This document shows, in pieces, positions 33,020-41,233 of a DNA stretch of 64,000 bases. The position numbers were made by a program, and so were the translations under genes. Under the pieces are notes generated by a model. That model ran no database searches. It worked only from the letters and a program-made list of their open reading frames with translations, and had not been told where the DNA came from. How positions within the stretch are numbered: the first letter of the stretch is position 1; the number at the start of each line of letters is the position of its first letter. Source of the DNA: Chryseobacterium sp. JAH (lineage in GTDB: Bacteria; Bacteroidota; Bacteroidia; Flavobacteriales; Weeksellaceae); NCBI RefSeq assembly GCF_001507335.1, contig NZ_LMAH01000008.1:94158-158157 (forward strand), written 5' to 3'.

Positions 33020-33080
33020 ATAAAAAATTTTTGAATTTTAGCTTTGAAAATCAAAGTACTTTTAAATATTAAAATTAAAT

Positions 33081-33374
33081 ATGATGACAACACAAAAACA
33101 AAACACAGCTTTCATTTTCGCCATTCCTTCACTCCTTTTAGCCGCCGCTTTTATCGGAAACCTATTCGTAGACGGTTGGGACTGGTCAGGATCTGATTTT
33201 GTGATCGCCGGGATTTTACTCTTCGGAACCGCTTCTTTCATTTATATGATTGTAAGCTCAAAATTTTCTTTCAAGATAAAACTCATCATTTCCATCGTTA
33301 CAATACTTATTTTAATACTCGTCTGGATGGAACTGGCGGTCGGTTTGTTCGGAACGCCGTTCGCTGGTAGCTAA
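33081..33374 (+). CDS. Small membrane protein, unknown
   Basis: The 97-residue protein has three hydrophobic segments (about 9-28, 36-57, 63-90). It follows the winged-helix gene by 61 bases and precedes the phosphoesterase by 35 bases. Its composition resembles small membrane proteins often paired with such regulators. The family is not recognised. Confidence 0.65.
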   Translation: MMTTQKQNTAFIFAIPSLLLAAAFIGNLFVDGWDWSGSDFVIAGILLFGTASFIYMIVSSKFSFKIKLIISIVTILILILVWMELAVGLFGTPFAGS

Positions 33375-33409
33375 ATTTCTCTAAAATATATACTCAATTT
33401 ATCAGACTT

Positions 33410-34249
33410 ATGACAAGAAAACATTTTCTCAAAAGACTTGTACAGCTTTCTGCAGTCGGAGCGTTTCCGTTGATGTATTCTTGGCAAATTGAACCTTTTT
33501 GGGTAGAATTTGTAGAAAGAAAACTCCCGATTAAAAATTTGCCAAAAGAATTGGAAGGCAAGATTCTGATGCAGATTTCCGATCTGCATGTTGGAGACCG
33601 TTTTGACTGGAATTTTCTGATCGAATCTTTCCAGAAAGCTAAAAACTTTAATCCTGATTTTGTGGTCTACACCGGAGATTTTGTCAATCACGGAAGTTCG
33701 GAAGACTTAGAAAGTCTAAAAAAAGTAATGGAAACATCAGTGTACGGGAAACTGGAAACTTTCGGAATTTTAGGAAATCACGATTATGGAGCAAACTGGA
33801 AAGATTTAGATTCCGCCGAAAGGATCTGTGACATTCTGGAAAATTCAGGAATTAAGGTGCTTAAAAATGCACAGGTAGAATCATATGGGCTGAATATCAT
33901 CGGTTTCGACGATTTATGGTCACCTAATTTCGATCCGATGAAAGTGATGAAAGATTATGATTCATCAAAAGCTAACCTTGTGCTTTGTCACAATCCTGAT
34001 GTCTGCGACGAAGATGTATGGAATGGTTATCAAGGCTGGATTCTGAGTGGTCACACGCATGGCGGACAATGCAGGATTCCAGGAGTGATTACACCAATAC
34101 TTCCTGTAGAAAATAGAAAATATGTTTCAGGAGAAATTGATTTGGAGGACGGAAGAATGCTCTATATCAACCGCGCAATAGGACATTCTTTTCAGGTAAG
34201 ATTTATGGTGAGGCCGGAGATTACTGTTTTTACTTTAATTCAAGATTAA
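33410..34249 (+). CDS. Metallophosphoesterase, YkuE-like
   Basis: The 279-residue calcineurin-type phosphoesterase shows the full metal motif series: ISDLHVG (D-x-H), VYTGDFVNHG (GD), GILGNHDYG (GNHD), VLCHNPD and SGHTHGGQ (GHTH). The N-terminus (MTRKHFLKRLVQLSAVGAFPL) is a signal or anchor segment with a twin-arginine-like but imperfect start. Relatives act on phosphoester bonds at the membrane, some linked to lipid A or lipid phosphates. The substrate is unknown. Confidence 0.9.
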   Translation: MTRKHFLKRLVQLSAVGAFPLMYSWQIEPFWVEFVERKLPIKNLPKELEGKILMQISDLHVGDRFDWNFLIESFQKAKNFNPDFVVYTGDFVNHGSSEDLESLKKVMETSVYGKLETFGILGNHDYGANWKDLDSAERICDILENSGIKVLKNAQVESYGLNIIGFDDLWSPNFDPMKVMKDYDSSKANLVLCHNPDVCDEDVWNGYQGWILSGHTHGGQCRIPGVITPILPVENRKYVSGEIDLEDGRMLYINRAIGHSFQVRFMVRPEITVFTLIQD

Positions 34250-34259
34250 AAATATCATT

Positions 34260-34559
34260 ATGAAAAACAAAAATATTCTTAACGTCGGGAAATTTTTCTT
34301 TTGGCTATCATTTATTTTGGGAAATATCTGCCTTTTCGGATATATCATGTCTAAAAATGATTCTTTTGCCAATTCTGGATTTACGCTTTTACAATTTGCG
34401 ATACCCATTAATTTATTTGTTATTCTCTGTTTACTGATTTCTGGTCTATTGAATAAGTCTCAACTCAAAACCTGTGTGAAAGCATCATTAATAATCTGTA
34501 TCAATATCCCGATTGCAATTCTTTATTTCTACATCGGATTATCACTTCTAAACTTTTAA
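34260..34559 (+). CDS. Small membrane protein, unknown
   Basis: The 99-residue protein has three hydrophobic segments and no recognised motif. It starts 10 bases after the phosphoesterase stop and is followed 10 bases later by another membrane protein, so it is in the same transcript. Confidence 0.6.
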   Translation: MKNKNILNVGKFFFWLSFILGNICLFGYIMSKNDSFANSGFTLLQFAIPINLFVILCLLISGLLNKSQLKTCVKASLIICINIPIAILYFYIGLSLLNF

Positions 34560-34569
34560 TTATATAATA

Positions 34570-34956
34570 ATGAGAGAGACGTCAGATCTTACACAATCAC
34601 AAATAAAAGACTGGTGGAGGGAGAGACGAACTGAATACAACGTAGGATTAGCTGTATCAGGAATGCTAGCATTTATTCTTTACGTAATTTCAGGTGTTAG
34701 GTTGATTATGCCATACGATGATGAGTTTGAAATAACATTGTTCACTATTGTATTTCAGGCAGTAGGATATCTATTTATGATTGGGGTTGCCAACTTATTT
34801 TATTTTTTCGGTGTTTTATATGACCTCACTTATAATAAAGACAATACCTCACAATTTCGAAAAAAACTTTTTAAACTAGGCTTTTGGATTTCAGTTTCAA
34901 TACCATTTTTGGCTCCCTTGATCATTGTAATCTCGTATTTTTTAAACTATTACTAA
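34570..34956 (+). CDS. Small membrane protein, unknown
   Basis: The 128-residue protein has a soluble start (MRETSDLTQSQIKDWWRERRTEYN) and three hydrophobic segments. The family is not recognised. It starts 10 bases after the previous gene and ends 10 bases before the Coq4-like gene. Confidence 0.65.
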   Translation: MRETSDLTQSQIKDWWRERRTEYNVGLAVSGMLAFILYVISGVRLIMPYDDEFEITLFTIVFQAVGYLFMIGVANLFYFFGVLYDLTYNKDNTSQFRKKLFKLGFWISVSIPFLAPLIIVISYFLNYY

Positions 34957-34966
34957 ATCAAAAACT

Positions 34967-35452
34967 ATGAAAAAACTACGCATCCACTTTATCATTTTCA
35001 TGTACGAAAACTCACAAAAGCAGTACAGGAAATATTTCAAAAAGAAAAAAAGACAATGGCAGTTCAGCGAAGAACAACTGCTGAGTTTCAATGAAGATTC
35101 TTTGGGCAGAACGTTGGGAGAATTCTATCACAATCACGGTTTCAGGATGATTCCCAAAATGGAAAACCACGATGTCTATCACCTAATCACAGACTGCAGC
35201 ACCAATGTTCAGGATGAAATTGCAATGCAATATTTGCTATTTGGCAACGGCAAACGGAGTGCTTATCTTTTGGGAGTTCTGGCTTTGGGAACAATTGTTT
35301 TCCCAGAATATTTTAAAATTTATCTAAAGGCTTTCCGCAAAGGACAAAACATGAGAACTTTCCATCATATTGATTTTGAAGAACTTCTCTGGCAGAATTT
35401 TGAAAATATAAAAGATTTTCTGAAACACAAAGATACACCGGTTTATTATTAA
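34967..35452 (+). CDS. Coq4-family protein
   Basis: The 161-residue protein carries the Coq4 metal motif HDxxH-x11-E as H68, D69, H72 and E84 (HDVYH, then E after eleven residues). LGRTLGEFYHNHGF and YLLFGNG are further Coq4-like segments. Coq4 proteins take part in ubiquinone synthesis, reportedly in oxidative decarboxylation of the ring. Flavobacteria use menaquinone, so another role is likely. It is embedded in a run of small membrane-protein genes. Confidence 0.75.
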   Translation: MKKLRIHFIIFMYENSQKQYRKYFKKKKRQWQFSEEQLLSFNEDSLGRTLGEFYHNHGFRMIPKMENHDVYHLITDCSTNVQDEIAMQYLLFGNGKRSAYLLGVLALGTIVFPEYFKIYLKAFRKGQNMRTFHHIDFEELLWQNFENIKDFLKHKDTPVYY

Positions 35453-35491
35453 TCTAAATTTCAGACAAATTCAAACTTAATTTTAAAACCT

Positions 35492-36865
35492 ATGAAAACA
35501 CATCATTATATATTTATTGCAACCGCATTGTTCATCATTGTATTTTACAATGAAAATATAGGGCTTAATCTCGGTATGTTAGGAATTGGTTATTCTTTGC
35601 TGACGCTTTTCAAGACACTTGAAAAAAACAGAACCAAAACTTTTCTTATTCTTCTGGTGACAAGCATACTTTCAAGTATAGCTTTTGCGTGGTACGGAGA
35701 TTTTCCTTCATTTTTAGCAGTTGTTATTTCACTGTTACTTCTTTCTTACCGTTCAAAACACAGAAGAATGAAAATTCTTTTGCTGATACCTGTGTTTGTG
35801 GTCAACTGTTTCACGTTTATCTGTCGGTTTTTCAGTTTTGATTCCTGGCTTCCAAAAACAAATACTTCCGGACTTTGGCAAAAAACAATGGCTTTTATAT
35901 TGATTCCATTGATTCTTATTTCTATTTTCTTCGGAATTTATTCTGTTGCAAGTGAGCGTTTTGCAAACGTATTTACCAATTATGAATTTGATATTAATTT
36001 TTGGCAATTATTAGTCATTACGGTTTTAGGCTTTTTCATTGCTTTCAATTTTTGGAATTACTCTGTTGAGAAACTAATCTATAAACAAAATCATATACTC
36101 GAAAATGGATTTACAGATCAGGATAAAATTCAGAAGCCTACTTATTCTTTCTTAGACTTAAATTCTGAGAGGATGAGCGGTGTGATTTCTTTCTTCTCCT
36201 TAAATATTTTGCTGGTATTTTTTATAATTACGTTCAATTATGAGCAGTTTTATGAAACGGTAAAAACTCCAAATCAACTTTCCGAAGAAACTCATGAAAG
36301 AGTTTTGGCAGTTATTATGTCAATAGTAATGGCGATTCTTGTGATTATGTTCTATTTTAAATCAAATTTCAACTTCGATCCAAAAGCGGGTTTGATGAAA
36401 AATTTAGTTAAAATATGGATCATTCTGAATGCTGTTTTGGTCATCTCAACGATGCTTAAAAACATAGAATACATCGTTTCTTACGGTTTTACGTACAAGC
36501 GTTTGGGAGTATGCGCATTTCTTATTTTGTCATTGATTGGTTTGGTGATGACTTTTATTAAAATTCAGATGAAAAAAAGAAATATCTTTCTTTTCAATGT
36601 AATGATCTGGTATTTTTATGGAACAGTTTTAGCTTGCAGTTACATCAATTGGGGCGGAATCATCACTTCACAAAATATGAAAAGAAAGGATTTTGCAGTC
36701 AATTATCACCTGACTTCAATCAATTTCAGTCAAAAATACTTGCTGAAATATGCGGAAGAAAAAAGAAACACACAGCTGAAAAAAGATGTTTTGGGAAGGG
36801 TTCAGAAAGAAAGAGCGGAAACTTTTCTTTCAAAGATTCTTTATTATGAAACTATTCAAAAATAA
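35492..36865 (+). CDS. DUF4153/DUF4173-type polytopic membrane protein
   Basis: The 457-residue protein has about eleven hydrophobic segments. The C-terminal part (IEYIVSYGFTYKRLGVCAFLIL, then FNVMIWYFYGTVLACSYINWGG) resembles the DUF4153/DUF4173 membrane family, of unknown function. The soluble tail has repeated Lys/Glu/Arg. It lies 39 bases after the Coq4-like gene and closes the run of membrane genes. Confidence 0.75.
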   Translation: MKTHHYIFIATALFIIVFYNENIGLNLGMLGIGYSLLTLFKTLEKNRTKTFLILLVTSILSSIAFAWYGDFPSFLAVVISLLLLSYRSKHRRMKILLLIPVFVVNCFTFICRFFSFDSWLPKTNTSGLWQKTMAFILIPLILISIFFGIYSVASERFANVFTNYEFDINFWQLLVITVLGFFIAFNFWNYSVEKLIYKQNHILENGFTDQDKIQKPTYSFLDLNSERMSGVISFFSLNILLVFFIITFNYEQFYETVKTPNQLSEETHERVLAVIMSIVMAILVIMFYFKSNFNFDPKAGLMKNLVKIWIILNAVLVISTMLKNIEYIVSYGFTYKRLGVCAFLILSLIGLVMTFIKIQMKKRNIFLFNVMIWYFYGTVLACSYINWGGIITSQNMKRKDFAVNYHLTSINFSQKYLLKYAEEKRNTQLKKDVLGRVQKERAETFLSKILYYETIQK

Positions 36866-36935
36866 TTGATACCTTATTTCATTAGAATCTGAAAGCAGAT
36901 TAATTAGGGTAGTTTTAAGTCAAAATAAATATACT

Positions 36936-37481
36936 ATGAAAAAATCAGTTTTATTGCTAATAATTCCATTAATGATTTTATCATGTAAGAAGGAAGCTGA
37001 AGTTTCGGAATCTGCAGATAGAGATTCAGTTATTATAACCGAACAGCCAATACCGAAGCCAAGTGCAGATTCTGTTGATAAAAGAGAGAGAGATTCTGTA
37101 ATCAACAATGCTCCTGCAACGAAAGAGGTTTTGAGAACAGGTGTTGCAAGGGAAGAAAAAGACAGAGTCATCGTAAGACTGGCAGACGGGGAACGCCTTC
37201 CGTTTACGATTGGTGAAGAATTCACAGAAAAACAAGATAAGCTCATTCTGAAAATTGCAAATTTCAATAAACCTAAAATTACTGCTAAAATTGTTGCCAA
37301 ACAGCAGGATTTCAATATCCGATTTAATCAGATTAAGCTTCCCGATGGTAAAATGGATGGGCCATTTATGAGGGAAATCACTTATGATGTACCCAGTTCT
37401 GGAGAGGTTTGGTTGATTATCGGTAAGAACAATATGGCGGATGGGAAAACCACAGGAAGTTTTTCTGTGAGTGTAGAATGA
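36936..37481 (+). CDS. Hypothetical lipoprotein
   Basis: The 181-residue protein has a lipoprotein signal with C17 (MILSC). A charged, probably extended region (about 20-75, with VSESADRDSVIITE and VDKRERDSVINN) leads to a beta-rich C-terminal domain (about 80-181). No known family. It is followed 42 bases later by a second lipoprotein gene. Confidence 0.75.
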   Translation: MKKSVLLLIIPLMILSCKKEAEVSESADRDSVIITEQPIPKPSADSVDKRERDSVINNAPATKEVLRTGVAREEKDRVIVRLADGERLPFTIGEEFTEKQDKLILKIANFNKPKITAKIVAKQQDFNIRFNQIKLPDGKMDGPFMREITYDVPSSGEVWLIIGKNNMADGKTTGSFSVSVE

Positions 37482-37523
37482 TTTGGTATAATTTATGCAA
37501 ATAGAAATGTAAAATTTAATCAA

Positions 37524-38036
37524 ATGAAAAATATATTTTCGATAGCAATAGCCGCATCAGCTATAATGGTGAGTTGCGGAACGGTTCAGTCGGTGATTCA
37601 GAATACATTTCCTTACACGGCAAATGTTTTGATTTCTACCGGAGTTCCGGCAAATAAAGAAATTTCGTCAACAGCGACAGCAACTAACGTTCAGACATGG
37701 TTTGGAGGAAACAATAATGCGCAGATAAAAGATGTGAGAATTGCAGATGCAAAAGTATCAGTAGTTTCTCCGACAGGAGGAAATCTTAGCGCTTTAAAAT
37801 CTGTTAAAATTTACATCTCGTCAAGCGGTAGCAGTGAAAAGCTTGTGGCCTCACGCAGCGATATCTCATCAACAGCTTCAAGTGTAAATTTAGATTTAAA
37901 TGATGCGGGATTTTTAGATGAAATGGTGAAAAGTACAGGAGTGACTGTAAGAACAGTTTATGAACTGAAAAATCAGACTACATCTGATATGAATCTGAAA
38001 GTAGCATTGAATTTTAGCAGTGTACCTGTTAGATAA
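37524..38036 (+). CDS. Hypothetical lipoprotein
   Basis: The 170-residue protein has a lipoprotein signal with C18 (IMVSC) and a Ser/Thr/Asn-rich, beta-type body. It ends with SDMNLKVALNFSSVPVR. No known family. A strong bidirectional terminator follows. Confidence 0.75.
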   Translation: MKNIFSIAIAASAIMVSCGTVQSVIQNTFPYTANVLISTGVPANKEISSTATATNVQTWFGGNNNAQIKDVRIADAKVSVVSPTGGNLSALKSVKIYISSSGSSEKLVASRSDISSTASSVNLDLNDAGFLDEMVKSTGVTVRTVYELKNQTTSDMNLKVALNFSSVPVR

Positions 38037-38051
38037 TTAAATGGCAGTAAT

Positions 38052-38090
38052 AAAAAAAGCTTTCTCAAATTTTGAGAAAGCTTTTTTGTT
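38052..38090. terminator. Bidirectional terminator
   Basis: A 17-base perfect stem (38053-38069 with 38071-38087, core GCTTTCTCAAA / TTTGAGAAAGC) has A-runs on one side and T-runs on the other, between convergent genes. Confidence 0.9.
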
Positions 38091-38112
38091 TTTATTAAAA
38101 TTAAATTATTAC

Positions 38113-39030
38113 TTACTTAACTTTGTAGATAGAAATTTCTGCAGATGAGTCAGATAATACTCCGGCAGCTAATCCACCAGAAATAACTCCAAATCTTACT
38201 CGGTCTCCCGCAGTGAATTGATAAATATGGCTGATCTGACCTTGTGTTAATGCAATATTCGCTAAAGATAGCCCACCAATAATTGGAAGTGTTGGTAATG
38301 CTAGCAAATTAAGACCTCCAAAATATCTGTAATCAATTTGTGTTGCTGTTGAAGGAAGTGCTCCTGTAGCTGTTTTTGTGATAATCAATCCAGGTCTGTT
38401 GGCTCCTAGAAGCTCTAGTCTTATACCTTGACCTGTTCGGTAGCTATAATTTACCTGATAAATACCTGTAGAAGGAATCGTGTAGTATGAATCTGTTGGA
38501 GTCGTTGTTATCTGTGCTGAAGCAATATCAACATTTGTGTCTGGGGCTACAGTTGCAGTTGGTAACGGTATTGTTTGAATATTACTACCAAGAAGGTTAA
38601 TTCCCAGATTAAGTAATGACAAAGTTCCTGCTACTCTACCTGCATATGCGCCATCACCAGTACTTGTTGATGGGGTTATAGGTCCTTCAGGTAATACATT
38701 CCATAGACCTGTTCCAGGGCCAGTATTCGGCGCGGCTGCATCGTATACATAGAGACCTTTAGAAATAACAGCTATTGTTTTTGGTCCTGTGATGGTTGCG
38801 GGAGATGTTACATACACTATAGCGCCATTTTGTGCTGGTCCGTAAGCAGCTTCTTTCAATCTTAGTGAATCACCTGAAATTCTTGGTGGCAAAATACCAT
38901 CTGCATACGTGAGCTCGGCTCTCTTTTGAACGTGTAAGGTAGATTTCGGATTATCAGTATTGATTCCAACTTGTGCATTGATGCTTAATCCAAACATAAG
39001 GAGAATAAGCATAGAGTAGTAATTTTTCAT
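38113..39030 (-). CDS. Hypothetical secreted protein with a flavobacterial N-terminal motif
   Basis: The 305-residue protein has a signal peptide (ending INA) followed by QVGINTDNPKSTLHVQKRA, a segment found at the start of many Chryseobacterium surface proteins that also resembles tail-fibre-like proteins. The C-terminal part is beta-rich and contains YYTIPSTGIYQVNYSYRTGQGIRLELL, reminiscent of C1q/TNF-like jelly-roll domains. Its function is unknown; it probably sits outside the inner membrane. On the minus strand a -7-like TAAATTTG (39069-39076) lies upstream. Confidence 0.75.
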   Translation of the reverse strand: MKNYYSMLILLMFGLSINAQVGINTDNPKSTLHVQKRAELTYADGILPPRISGDSLRLKEAAYGPAQNGAIVYVTSPATITGPKTIAVISKGLYVYDAAAPNTGPGTGLWNVLPEGPITPSTSTGDGAYAGRVAGTLSLLNLGINLLGSNIQTIPLPTATVAPDTNVDIASAQITTTPTDSYYTIPSTGIYQVNYSYRTGQGIRLELLGANRPGLIITKTATGALPSTATQIDYRYFGGLNLLALPTLPIIGGLSLANIALTQGQISHIYQFTAGDRVRFGVISGGLAAGVLSDSSAEISIYKVK

Positions 39031-39256
39031 AATCGTTAATTTAGTTATGTCTTTTTTTTAAATTTAACCAAATTTAACGATTGTGCAAAGAAAAACTGAT
39101 TATTATATTGATTATTTCTCATAATGTGAATTATGAAGCGTATAATTCAATTATTACTTTTTGTAACTAATGTGTGAAATACGACCGTAGTCATGTTTTT
39201 ATGTGTTCAATTAACGAATGATTGAGCTAAATTTTCCCCAAAAAGTGCTGTGAATG

Positions 39257-39706
39257 TTAAATTTTGCTAATTGAATCCATAACAATAGTTACCGGTCCGT
39301 CATTTATTAATGAAACTTTCATGTCTGCGCCAAAGATTCCGCTTTCGATTTTCAAACCTGATTTTACGATTTCATCTTTAAAGTAGTCAAAAAGTGGGAC
39401 TGCCTTTTCGGGCTTTGCAGCTTTGATAAATGAAGGGCGATTTCCTTTTTTGTAATCTGCAATTAGGGTAAACTGACTGATGCAGAGAATTTCTCCCGAA
39501 ATATCTTTTACCGAAAGATTGAGTTTTTCATTTTCATCCCCAAAAATCCTGAGATGTAAAATTTTCTGAATCAACCAGTCGGCGTCAGTTTTTTCGTCTT
39601 GTTCGTCGATACCGATTAGTAACATAAGACCTTTGCTGATCTCCCCGACAGTAATTCCATTTACTTTTACACTGGCTTCAGAAACTCTTTGGATAACGGC
39701 TTTCAT
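39257..39706 (-). CDS. dtd: D-aminoacyl-tRNA deacylase
   Basis: The 149-residue enzyme removes D-amino acids, and glycine mischarged on tRNA-Ala, from tRNAs. The two active-site motifs are SQFTL (in ISQFTLIADYKKGNRPSF) and GPVT (in NDGPVTIVMDS). Length fits the family (145). Its ATG directly follows the stop codon of the upstream lipoprotein gene (TAG ATG), so the two may be coupled. Confidence 0.95.
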   Translation of the reverse strand: MKAVIQRVSEASVKVNGITVGEISKGLMLLIGIDEQDEKTDADWLIQKILHLRIFGDENEKLNLSVKDISGEILCISQFTLIADYKKGNRPSFIKAAKPEKAVPLFDYFKDEIVKSGLKIESGIFGADMKVSLINDGPVTIVMDSISKI

Positions 39707-40165
39707 CTAATTGTATAATGTAAGGTTTTTTGTTGCTGCATCATAATTCCAGAAATATGTCTTTGGTGGAACTGATGAGATTGCTGTCGGTTGACCGGTA
39801 AGTAATATCCAGGTGGCATTGTCTTTTGGACAGACGATGCTTATATTGTCTTTTATTTCTAAAGTTGTATTGTTGTCAGGACAAAGATGTGGCGCGTTGC
39901 GGTCATACACTTTGAATGATGCAGGCGAATCTTGTGTTCTCACTACAATAAGTCCACGCGTTCCGGATTGCTGTTCATCGATGTAAACGGGTTGCCCTAC
40001 GTAGTTTAAATTATTATAAGTTGCGAGGTTCAGATTGAGATTGGCACTTATCGGTGAGTTAGGAAAACAGCTTACTGTGTCTTGGTTGCTGCCACATGAG
40101 TTTATGTTTAATAAACTGAAAGTCAATAAGATGAAAAATGATATGGTTGAGAAAGTTTTTTTCAT
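39707..40165 (-). CDS. Hypothetical lipoprotein upstream of dtd
   Basis: The chosen start gives MKKTFSTISFFILLTFSLL with a lipobox at C24 (NINSC); an upstream start at 40198 would put a non-signal segment in front. The mature part is about 128 residues, with Pro, Asn and Tyr (LNLNLATYNNLNYVGQPVYIDEQ) and Cys residues in CPDNN and VCPKDNA. The family is not recognised. It is divergent from greA; the predicted greA promoter lies in the gap. Confidence 0.75.
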   Translation of the reverse strand: MKKTFSTISFFILLTFSLLNINSCGSNQDTVSCFPNSPISANLNLNLATYNNLNYVGQPVYIDEQQSGTRGLIVVRTQDSPASFKVYDRNAPHLCPDNNTTLEIKDNISIVCPKDNATWILLTGQPTAISSVPPKTYFWNYDAATKNLTLYN

Positions 40166-40182
40166 TTCAATATAAATTTTTA

Positions 40183-40190
40183 TATATTTG
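40183..40190 (+). promoter_or_regulatory. Bacteroidota -7 element of greA
   Basis: TATATTTG fully matches TAnnTTTG. Transcription would start near 40197, leaving a leader of about 78 bases before greA. No clear -33 box. Confidence 0.5.
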
Positions 40191-40223
40191 TAAAACAATA
40201 ACGATTAACACGCAAAAACATTG

Positions 40224-40248
40224 TCCGACAAATGTCGGATTATTTTTT
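40224..40248 (+). terminator. Terminator-like hairpin in the greA leader
   Basis: TCCGACA (40224-40230) and TGTCGGA (40233-40239) form a perfect 7-base inverted repeat, followed by TTATTTTTTT. It lies between the greA promoter and the greA start codon, so it could act as an attenuator. Confidence 0.65.
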
Positions 40249-40274
40249 TATACTAAAACTAAATTTAAAAAATT

Positions 40275-40748
40275 ATGGCAAGCTATGTAACTAAGGAAGG
40301 ATTAGAGAAAATGAAAGCCGAGCTTGAGCAATTGGAGAAGATAGAGAGACCAAAAATCACTCAACAGATTGCAGAGGCAAGAGATAAGGGGGATTTGTCT
40401 GAAAATGCAGAATACGATGCAGCCAAAGAAGCACAGGGAATGTTGGAAATGAGAATTTCTAAACTAAAAGATATTGTTACGACTTCTAAAGTGATTGATG
40501 AAACTCAGCTTGATACTTCAAAAGTTTCTATTTTAACGACAGTAAGGTTGATGAATAATGATACTAAAAAGGAACAGGTTTTTAAATTGGTACCAGACAA
40601 CGAGAGTGATCTGAAAACCGGTAAAATATCTGTAAATACACCTATTGCAAAAGGTTTACTGGGAAAAGTAATCGGCGAGACAGCAGAAATCGTGTTGCCA
40701 AACGGAAATAAATTATCTTTCGAAGTATTGGAAATCACACTTGATTAA
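40275..40748 (+). CDS. greA: Transcript cleavage factor GreA
   Basis: The 157-residue protein has the N-terminal coiled coil with the acidic tip (AEARDKGDLSENAEYDAAKEAQG) that reaches into the RNA polymerase channel. The C-terminal FKBP-like domain ends with PIAKGLLGKVIGETAEIVLPNGN. Length matches GreA (158). It rescues back-tracked RNA polymerase. It is followed 29 bases later by the HIT protein gene. Confidence 0.96.
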   Translation: MASYVTKEGLEKMKAELEQLEKIERPKITQQIAEARDKGDLSENAEYDAAKEAQGMLEMRISKLKDIVTTSKVIDETQLDTSKVSILTTVRLMNNDTKKEQVFKLVPDNESDLKTGKISVNTPIAKGLLGKVIGETAEIVLPNGNKLSFEVLEITLD

Positions 40749-40777
40749 AAACTCAAAATTTATAATTCTTATTTAAA

Positions 40778-41167
40778 ATGAGCTCAATATTTACAAAAAT
40801 CATTAATGACGAAATTACTGCATATAAAATAGCAGAAAATGATGATTTTGTTGCTTTTTTAGATGCAATGCCACTTGTGAAAGGCCATACTTTGGTTGTT
40901 CCAAAAAAAGAAGTCGATTTGATTTTTGATTTGGATAGTGAAGAGTATAAAAACCTTTGGAGTTTTGCCCAAACAGTGGCGAAAAAAGTGAAAAATGCAA
41001 TTCCTTGCATAAGAGTAGGGGTTGCCGTGGTGGGGCTTGAAGTTCCGCATGCTCATATCCATCTGATTCCTCTTAATAAGATAGAGGATATGAACTTTAA
41101 AAACGAGCGGCTTAAATTGTCTGTAGAAGAATATACAGAAATTCAAAAGTCAATAATTAATTCTTAA
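40778..41167 (+). CDS. HIT family protein (HinT-like)
   Basis: The 129-residue histidine-triad hydrolase has H91, H93 and H95 (PHAHIHLIP). The N-terminus SSIFTKIINDEITAYKIAENDDFVAFLDAMPLVKGHTLVVPK is typical, though here residues after position 80 read VVGLEVPHAHIH. Such enzymes hydrolyse AMP-lysine or AMP-NH2 type substrates. It lies in a greA-hit unit that ends at the hairpin at 41181. Confidence 0.93.
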   Translation: MSSIFTKIINDEITAYKIAENDDFVAFLDAMPLVKGHTLVVPKKEVDLIFDLDSEEYKNLWSFAQTVAKKVKNAIPCIRVGVAVVGLEVPHAHIHLIPLNKIEDMNFKNERLKLSVEEYTEIQKSIINS

Positions 41168-41180
41168 CAAAACAGGAGAA

Positions 41181-41212
41181 AAATCGTAAAAAAGAAATTT
41201 TTTACGATTTTC
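41181..41212 (+). terminator. Terminator after the HIT gene
   Basis: Arms 41181-41193 and 41198-41210 (AAATCGTAAAAAA and its complement) form a 13-base stem with a GAAA loop. It lies 24 bases before the clpX start codon. Confidence 0.85.
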
Positions 41213-41233
41213 TTTAATTATATTTAAAATAAA

